The translations under genes and the position numbers were made by a program. DNA of 64,000 nucleotides. Origin: Pithys albifrons albifrons. Its lineage: Eukaryota > Chordata > Aves > Passeriformes > Thamnophilidae. The stretch covers positions 11,974,660-12,038,659 of the forward strand of contig NC_092465.1 in NCBI RefSeq assembly GCF_047495875.1, read 5' to 3'. The notes below the pieces were generated by a model, which saw nothing but the letters and a program-made list of their open reading frames with translations, was not told the origin of the DNA and searched no databases. How positions within the stretch are numbered: the first letter of the stretch is position 1; each line of letters opens with the position of its first letter. Below are positions 37,101 through 46,100 of this stretch, one piece after another.

Positions 37101-40100
37101 AATCTTACAAGTACCTAACAAACTGCACTATACATTTCTGACCAAAATAAGCTTTCAGTTAAACTGGTGTTAATGATGCTGATTTTAAAAAGCAAAATTT
37201 AGTTTTGTTTCTGGTATAGAACAAAAGCCTAAGGATCATCAGATGTGTAACTAAAAACATATAAGGTCAGAAAAATTAATGACTGTGCAGATAGTGATAC
37301 ACTGGGGAAAAAAAGATGGTGCTTTAATGACATCAGTGGACTTGCATTAAATAACCTGGTGTAACAAACTGTCAAGGTTGACGTCCTTAACTCTTTTTTG
37401 ATATTGTTTCCCCACTAATAATTCTGCTGTTGTAACATGAAACTGGTACTCGAGTAACATAAAAGGTTTTGAAGCTTTTATTCCATTGCAACATCAGTGC
37501 CTGAGGGATATCCAAAGGCAGAAATGACGGGATTCATCATGTTTTTTGGATCTTGAAGTAGTTTACTTATTTCAGTAAGTTACAGTCTAAAAATTATAAA
37601 TGAGAGAATTTGTTCCAGAAACAATGTCTGGTTTTACTTGCTATGGCTTATGCTCCATAATGAAGTTTATTTATTTTATGATATTTTCATGTCTGGTTCT
37701 GATTGTGTAATTTCTTGTTTGCTTGGTTTTGGTTTTTTTGCAGTGCTGCAAAATGATCACTTCCTGCAGTTGTTAATAACAGATGATGTTGAAACAGCAA
37801 TTATAATGATGTCTGTTTTACACAATATTTTGAGGATCGATAGGTCAGTTGTTTTCATTTAGTTATTTTTCTGAATTATAAATTTAAAACTCAGTTCATT
37901 ACTGCTTGGTAAAATAAAACTTCTTCATATACAAGAATTGTTATGTTTTGTTGTTTTTGGTGTTGTTGAAAAAACAATTAAAAAGCTGAAGTTTTTTATT
38001 TGGTTAAATTAAGGGAATGGGAATTGGTTGATTGAAACAGAAGTACTGCCTGTATCAGGTTACTGGCCCAGCATGTTGGCTTGGCATGTGGCCTGGCATA
38101 TCTAAAAATAATCACTGTTAAAAAGCTCATGGTTTTTAATTAACACTTCTCTTCTGTCCCCCTTCCCTCTTTTTTCCCCCTCTCTTCTTTTTCAAGTTCT
38201 GTCTTACTTCAAGTTGATAAAGAGACCCTTCACTCTGTTTTGGATGAACTTGTTTATAAGCTTTCATCTACCACCAATCCTGCTGTGGGAAGTGCTGCCA
38301 CAAAACTGCTGCTCTTGGTGGCAAAATTGTGCAAACAGCTTGTGCAGTTACTCACAGCTCGCTACAAAGGTTTGTAAACATACATGGGACCCATCAGCAG
38401 CTTCCTGTAAGGACTTAAGTCACTGTGAGAATACAGAGATGGACGTTTCTCATCTTGGTTCAGTAACTGTCCAGTACAGGAGGAAACTGCAGCGCTCACA
38501 GTTAGACTATGCTGTGCAAATAACACATCAAACAAAAATAAACAAATTTTATTGCAAAAAATATAAGAACAATGCTAATAACAACACTTATGTGCTGCTT
38601 TACATTCTTTCTGTACCTTAAGATGACTTAGACTTACTCTGGAGACACTGAAAATACTTAGAGAATTTATCTGCCTGTAATGTAAACACAATCCTGACTC
38701 AGACATACAGAATCACTGGATAATACTTCTCTATGATGATTGGAGCACCAGATATTTGATAATACTCTGCATTGAAACTCAAGGGTGGCTGCTGGTGTTC
38801 AGCACTAGTGTTCCTTTGCACATAGAGTCAAATTTTATTTGTTGACTCCAATTTGTTTCTTTGACATCCTGAAAAAGAAATTCACCTTAGTGGTATCACA
38901 TGCTGTTTCTCTTTCCCTTAGGATTAAAAGGGCTTTTAAATGAACAGTGGACTGGCAAAGGATTTGACAGGGAGCTCAATCAACTCTTGGATGTGCTATA
39001 TGTGGAACAGTCCAATGGAAAAGGAGAAATGCAGGTGATGAGGTTTAATGAGACTTTCCTTTGCGAAATCTTAGTTATATGTGATTTGTATAGATTTAGA
39101 AGGGATTTGCTCTATCACTTCCATGACTTCTCAAAGCCTGTGCTATTCTTTCATTATGGATTTTTAAATTTTGTATTTATTATTTTTCCCTTTTTTGAAA
39201 ACCTTAAGATATTGCTCAGTGATAAAGATACAGGACTGTGACTCGAGGTTGACTTTCTCTGCAGATTCACCATAGATTTCAATACCACCATAGGGGAAAA
39301 AAATTATTTTTTTGCTAATTGTAAAATAAAAATAACCGTATCTGCTTTTCTCACATCAGTGTTACAAATTTAGATCACTGAATTCTAGATAGCATTGACA
39401 TAGAAATAAGTCATATAGAGCAAATCTGCAGTAAGAATACCACCTGGGCTCTGTTCTCAATAAAAGGGATGATGTGTGTTTTATGGGTTTCTTGAAAAAA
39501 TCTTACATACAGGTTTCTCGGAGACAATACTTTAAAGGATATCAGAGTAATGGTTGTAGGGATCTGCTTTCATCTTCAACAGAGCAGAGTGTTTTGTGTT
39601 TGGGTTAATTTGTGGCATTTTTAAAATCCATTTAAGAATAGTATTTTTTTTCATGTTTGCATTTCAGTGACTTCTGATCATACTGCAAATGTAACATTTT
39701 TCCTGCTGCTAGTTCTCCAAACTTGTCTTTCTGTCCTTTTTAGAATAGGTGTTTTGACTGAATCACCATTTGAATTATCAAGTGCTATGGGTGTTTTAAA
39801 GACAAACTTCTAACATTGGTTATATATGTATTTGTGTTGTAGATTCATTTGTTTGCCACAGAAAGCATCAATACAGTTGATCAGATGATCTGCCTTAGGG
39901 GCAAATATGGGGTCCCTGATTATAACAGTTTTACAAAACCTTAAATTCCTCAAGCTGTACAAATACTGAATTTGATGCATTTGAAAACTGATGGGTTTTG
40001 GCCAAATATTGAAATTGCCCAATTATGCAAGCAGTAATGAAGTGTTTCTGTATGCATAGAAAATATTGTGCCAGCTGTTTCATTTCAGAAGCAGCATCAA

Positions 40101-43100
40101 GCAGCTTGTATAATCCAGGCTACATGGAGAGGATTTCAGACAAGGAAAAGGATGAAAAAGCTACCCCAAGCAGTGACCACTTTACAGAGAAGCTTCAGGT
40201 AAACAGTATGGCTTTGTGAAAAACAGTAAAGAGTAGAATCTGGTGAGAAGGGTTGAGTTGGGTTTTGTTAGCTCAGAGAGTGACAGGGAAAATTCAGATC
40301 ATCTGACTCAAGTCCTGTTTGAAACAGGTCCTGCCTCAAAATGGAATCTGACTGCTCAGGGCCATATCCATTTTTGGAGGTCTCCAAGGATGGAGATCCC
40401 ACCATCTCGCTTGGTCCCTTTCCTGGTGGTGGATGATTTGCCTTGTGAACAATTCTTCCATTCCTGCCAGTGGAGGTTTCCTTGTTGCACTCTTTATCAC
40501 TGCCTCTTGTCCTTTTTCTGAGCACCTCCATGAGTCTGGCTGTGTCTGCTCTATAGCACTTAGGTAGTAGAAGACAGATTTGCCTTTGTTTTTGCTAAAC
40601 AAACCTCACCTGTCCTTTTATATTCCACAATCCATAGCCCTTACTGTCTCTATTTGGACAGTCTCTATCCCTCTCTTTTGTCAGCATCTGTCTTCCATTG
40701 GGGATCCCAGTGAGTTTGACCAATATTCCAGATGTTCCCTCGAGAGTGCTGAGTAAAGCCAAATAATCATCTTCATCCTGTTGCCTCTGCTTGTGCTGGT
40801 GCAGCTGTGGCCTTTGTTCCTACTGGCTCGTGTTCAGCCTGTAATCCCACCAGGAACACCAGGTCCTTTTCACTGGGGCTGCTGTCCAGGTGGTCGGTGC
40901 CCAACCTGTACTTGCTCATGAGGTTATTTTGTACCAGTTGTAGAACTTCCCATTTAAACTTCATGTTGACCCTTTTAATGTGTTTGGGGAGATTTCTCTG
41001 AGTATCAGCCCTGCCCTGCATGGGAGACTGCGATCCCAGCTTTGATAAAACCAAGGAAAATGACATCCACTGCTCTCCCCTCACGTACAGAGCCAGTCAT
41101 CTCATCACAGAATGCAATCAGGCTGGTCAAACTTGATTTGCCTGTGATAAATCTATGCTGGCTATTCCCATTCACTTTCCTGTCCTTGCTGGAAATTGCT
41201 TCCCTGAGAGGTTGTTCCCATGTCCCAGGCCCTGAGGTTGGGCTGACAAAGTGTTCCTTCATCTTGAAGGTGCTTTTCTCCAGTCAGCTGTTATTTCTGA
41301 AACATAAAGGTAATGTAATGCCAATATAAGCTGTTTCACTACAGATTCTTTTAGCAGAAACATCCAAACAATGTGCTTTTTCCAGCAGTACCAAACTGCC
41401 ACTTTTGGTGCCAAAAGCTCCAACTGTCCCTTTCCCAATTGCCAGACTTCTCCATGAAAAAACTTCTGTGATGCTTTTATGTTTTCTATGTAAAATTTGT
41501 GGCATATGGAAAACTGTAGCATGGGATTGCACTAAACAGCACTGGAAGATGAGGTACTGGTGGTAGAACAGTTAACTAATTCACAGTTAACTTCACACAA
41601 AATTGCACTGTAAATTATATGTGAAGCTGCCCTGGAGTTTCCACATGCCAGAGTGCTGCATTAACCAAGGCCCATAGTACTTGCTCAGTGTAGTGCTTGC
41701 AAGATCTTGTTCTTCATTAATTTTTGAAATCGTTGTCTCTCAGAAGTGGAGTGACTTCATTGACCTAGAAATAGTATCCTCTGCCTTGGAGCAGCACAGG
41801 AGAATGAAGCCGAGTAAATAATGCTTGTCTCACTTGAGTAAGATTTCAGCAGGAATGTTAGCACATGTTAGGCTGACTCTTTTGAGAAATTTAGTGTGAA
41901 TTCAACACAAGGATCTAAATCAAGTTCAGACTCCACAGCTGTTTGGTTTTCTTCAAATATTTTTTGTACATGTTGAGCATTACCGTGTCAAAACGATACC
42001 TTATTGCTCAATGTCAAATCACATTGCATTGTGACCAAGGTGATAGGAAGCCAACAGTTAGGATTTGTTGTCTAGACTGGCATTAAGAAGTTATTGGACT
42101 ATCTAAGGTGTACTCTTTCAATTCTGGAAGATTTGCAGGGGCATGTAGTGTGTCTATTGAGGGCCACAAGTCACTGCAGCTGTTGTAGTAAAACACCAAG
42201 AACGATACCTTGTCACTCCTTTTTACTCCACCATATTCCACTCCAAGACAATATTCCTGCCCTCATCAGGCACCTTGCAAGCCTGCAAGCCAAACTCACA
42301 GCCCAGAAAATCTGGATGTAGGGCCAAGATATAACGTGGTAAAGCAGAAGGAAAAGTGTGACGAGACTGTCAGCAATTAACAAACTGCTTGACTCCCTTG
42401 TGTCATATTTTCAATATTGCAAGCATTAGTATGTGCCTCTTAAGTACTTCTTGAGTCATTTAAATGGACTTTTGAAAGTGTTTGTTTAATATCGAGAGGA
42501 ATGGAAACTTATTAATATCCTCACAGTTGTGTGTTCAGGGCTCAGTCAGTCCCAGTGTGCTGAGCAAATACAGTAACTGTACAGCTACAGTGTTGGTTTT
42601 CTTCTGCCTGGGTCAGCTGCTGTTAGCATTACGCTGAAAAATAGTGTTTGGGGTACTGTAAACATGACTTTGGAAATGCTTTCAGGACTCTTTAATTTTT
42701 AACAGTCAAGACCTGGTTATATTCACAGATTTATTTTAGAACAAGTGTGGTTAAATATTGCTGAGACTGAAACTCCAAACTTGGCTCACCTGCAGCTGCA
42801 GGGGAAGATCTTAAACTCTGCAAGTTATAAACTTCTGAAACTGTGGTTTCAGAAATGTCTCCTCAGTGAACATTAAAGCCTGTAATCCATCCTTGAAGTT
42901 AGTTCACTGTTACGTAGCTAATTGTAAGACTGTTGAAATGGCAATAATTTGTATTAATTATGCATCCAAAATGAAACCATTTTCTACATGGAGCGAGATG
43001 ATGGGAGGGAGGCTGATCTGTGCCATGAACTGCTGCAGGAAGCTTGGATCTTACTCTACGTATGTTTTACTTCTGTTCAGAGGCATTTCCCTGCCACAGT

Positions 43101-46100
43101 GTGGTCTGGTGCATCCAAATATGTCTTATCATTAGGATGAACAGAGAATGAAGAAGAGCATGTGTTTTGCAGACTACACGTGAAAGAATCAGTATCAAAT
43201 TTAAATACCTGACAGACACTATTGGTGGTTTCAAAAATGTGCATTTGAGAAGTTTGTGAAACCTTCTTGTAGTTTTCAACTTAGTGAACTGATAAAAATC
43301 TATGGGAAAAACATCAATAGTTTTATCAAGAAAATGCCATCAGAAGTCCTGTCTGATCCTGTGGCTTCATTCACCTTAGAACTATAATATTTGGATTAAA
43401 ATATTAAGTTCCTGGATTAAAAATTCAAAGATTTACAGCTCTAATTTGCAGAAATGTGTGGGCTGAAAATCTCTAGTTTCCATGAAACCTTTCTCTTATA
43501 ATCACATATATCATGATCTGTCTCTGTAGGTCGTTGTGTGGGAACACTTCAGGTCTGCATTACAGTTGTAAAAAGATTATGGTCTGTCAGGTTGTGGTGG
43601 AGGCTTTTCAGTTAGGGTCAGATCTTCAAACCCAGAGCATGTCTTTTACACAACAGCTTCCATCCCATCTTTCACCACCCACTTATGGACACTGACAGAA
43701 AGTATGGTTGGTGGAAAAATTAAAACTCAATTTACTCTAGTGGTGGGAAACACAAATATCTCAACAGTAGTGTGAGTCTAAAGGTGTGACATGCAGCAAT
43801 ACCCAAATTGCAATACTTTAGTCTACTGACTTATTTCTCCTTTTTTTGGCATACCGTATACCTGTGCTCTGTCCATTGGTTTTCTTTCCTAATGCTTGCA
43901 GGGATTCTCTCATTGTCCCTGGAAAAGTGCTAGAGGAGAGCAGACCTCGGGGCTGTGGACCCTGTTGGGGTTGGGAGAGTGGTATCGCTGCAGTAGGAGC
44001 AGAGGTGTCACATTGTTACCTTGTTGTGGGGTAAACTCCTGAAGTCTCGGGCACTAAGCTGCTAATGGGGTTGGATCCATTGGGATGAGAAGAGGCAGTG
44101 AAGGGAAGGGAGTCCTTGCTCACAAGTCATTCATACTTTACTGAGACCATGTCAAAGTTGTCTCAGTAATTATTAGTATTGATACATCAGTATATTCAGT
44201 ATCTATGTATTAGTCTCCATACTGGTATGTTAGTGTGTATGTAGTTTATATACAGGCTATTATTAGCTTAAACAGTCCTGGGCCAGTTGCAGTTTTCAGT
44301 TATCTCATCTGCGAAATGTCTGCTGGAGCTTTTCCAGCAGCAGGCACAACAGGACAACATCCTGACATCAAATCATTACAGATCAGGAAGAATTTGCAAG
44401 AAAATTCTTTCTTAGTGTTCATGAGGGCTGGTTTCTTGTAACCTTGTTCTGCTGTGTGCTGAAGGAATCTGCAACGATATGGAACTTCTCCTGGTCCTGG
44501 ATTATCAGTCCATTAACCTAGGAGAAGTGTGTGCTCTCTGCTTACCCCAACCATGTGGTCTCTGAGAGCCCCCAGAAAGGATACACAGGGACCACCGGTG
44601 AAGGCAGGAACAAAGAGAGAGTTTAATCAGGGGTACAGGTTTATATGGACTTTGGAGGGATACAAATTCACCAATAAGGGACAAGAGGGAAGTCTGGATT
44701 TGTGCCAATAGGAGTAAGGGGATTTACATTGAATGGGAGAGGGTGACAGGAAATATGAGGTCACTGTCTTTCTCCCAGCCCCCTGGCCTGGCAGGGGGTT
44801 ATGGGAAGAACAAGCAGTGACTATGCACTTTTTACATTTAGTACATTTAAACCACATTAAAAATATCAGTTGTTAAAGCATTCTCAGTGGCTGGCATATT
44901 TTCTTCATCAGCCCATTTCTGACATGACATCCTTCAAGCCATGTATTGAGAATGCATTGCCACAAGTGTTCTGTTAACAAAGTCTTTATTTCTTCAAGAA
45001 AAAAACCTCTCCAGATTTAAGAAGTGAGGCTTGACAGCCAACATCATGGTCTCTTCTTGCAGTCAGTAGGAAAATAATAGTATGTGTTGTGGGAAGCAGG
45101 TGCCATGCATGCTGGTGGATGGACTGGAAAAGGTGCATACTGGAGCAGATGGGTAATATTGTTTTACCTCTTCCCCAGCTGATGGGAACAAAATTGCTAT
45201 TCTAGTTTGTGCTAACTGTGAATGCCCCACATGGAGCATTGCTCCTTTCAGGGTTCTTAGAACTTTATCCTAAGTTAAAATTTATCCTTCAATTTCATAG
45301 ACTGGCTCAGAGTGTTTCATAAGTATAAGATAGTGTAGTTAGTTGTTACTTTGCAGGTGACTTCTTGTTGCTTGGTGTGGTTCTGCAGCCAGCAGCTGGG
45401 GTAGCAGGTTGTTTTGTGCATTTCCTTTCTTGATGCTGGAGCATTTAACATAAAGAGAAGGAGAAGTACTTTAAAGAAATGTACAGCTGAAGGTACTTGT
45501 TAATGTACTTGTGTATTGCAGAGCTAAACGGGAACAGGAGCTGCAACACTTAAGAAAACAGAAAGAAGATGAGGCTCTAAAACTGCAAATGCAACTTCAG
45601 AGGCAGAGGGCCATGAGACTCTTCCATGAACGACAGCTGGCCTTGCTGGAAAGAGTTCATGCCAGTATGATTTATATTAAACTATAGCAGAAGATTAAAC
45701 TGTCTGGGACTCCTTAGGAACAGCTTCCCCAAATACGTGTCCTAATCTTGCATGTCTCTTTGCACTGTAGTCTTACTGTCTCTTCTCCTGACCCAGTTAT
45801 CTGAAAGAGAACATGCTCATTCCCCCAGGGCTCAGTAACTACTGATCAAGATCTGCTGCCTTCAGAGTGGTGCAGGAGAAAGGGAGAGACAGTTTTCTGG
45901 TGTTACAAAGCTCCATTGAAGCTCCATTGCAGCTACAAGACACAGCTCACAGCTGGTGGACCTTGGGGGAGAGGGGTTTTTAACTGAGCCACCCAAGCTT
46001 TGGTACTATCTAGTTTGAGGATTAACAATGTAAATTTTTAAGAAATCCTAATCCACAGTTTTGTAACTGGATTTTTGTTACATTTGTAGGTCAGGTAGAT

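Larger units (their letters stand above)
40199..45521 (+). other. IQCB1: IQCB1 intron 8
   Basis: The longest intron of the gene at 5.3 kb. It contains an antisense CR1 (40290-41275) and a probable antisense solo LTR (44528-44924). The remainder, 41.3-44.5 kb, shows no recognised element. Confidence 0.9.

Noticed and set aside
40025..40219. 64-codon frame overlapping IQCB1 exon 8 in another frame
   Set aside because: Only the frame giving HQAACIIQATWRG matches IQCB1 and joins exons 7 and 9.
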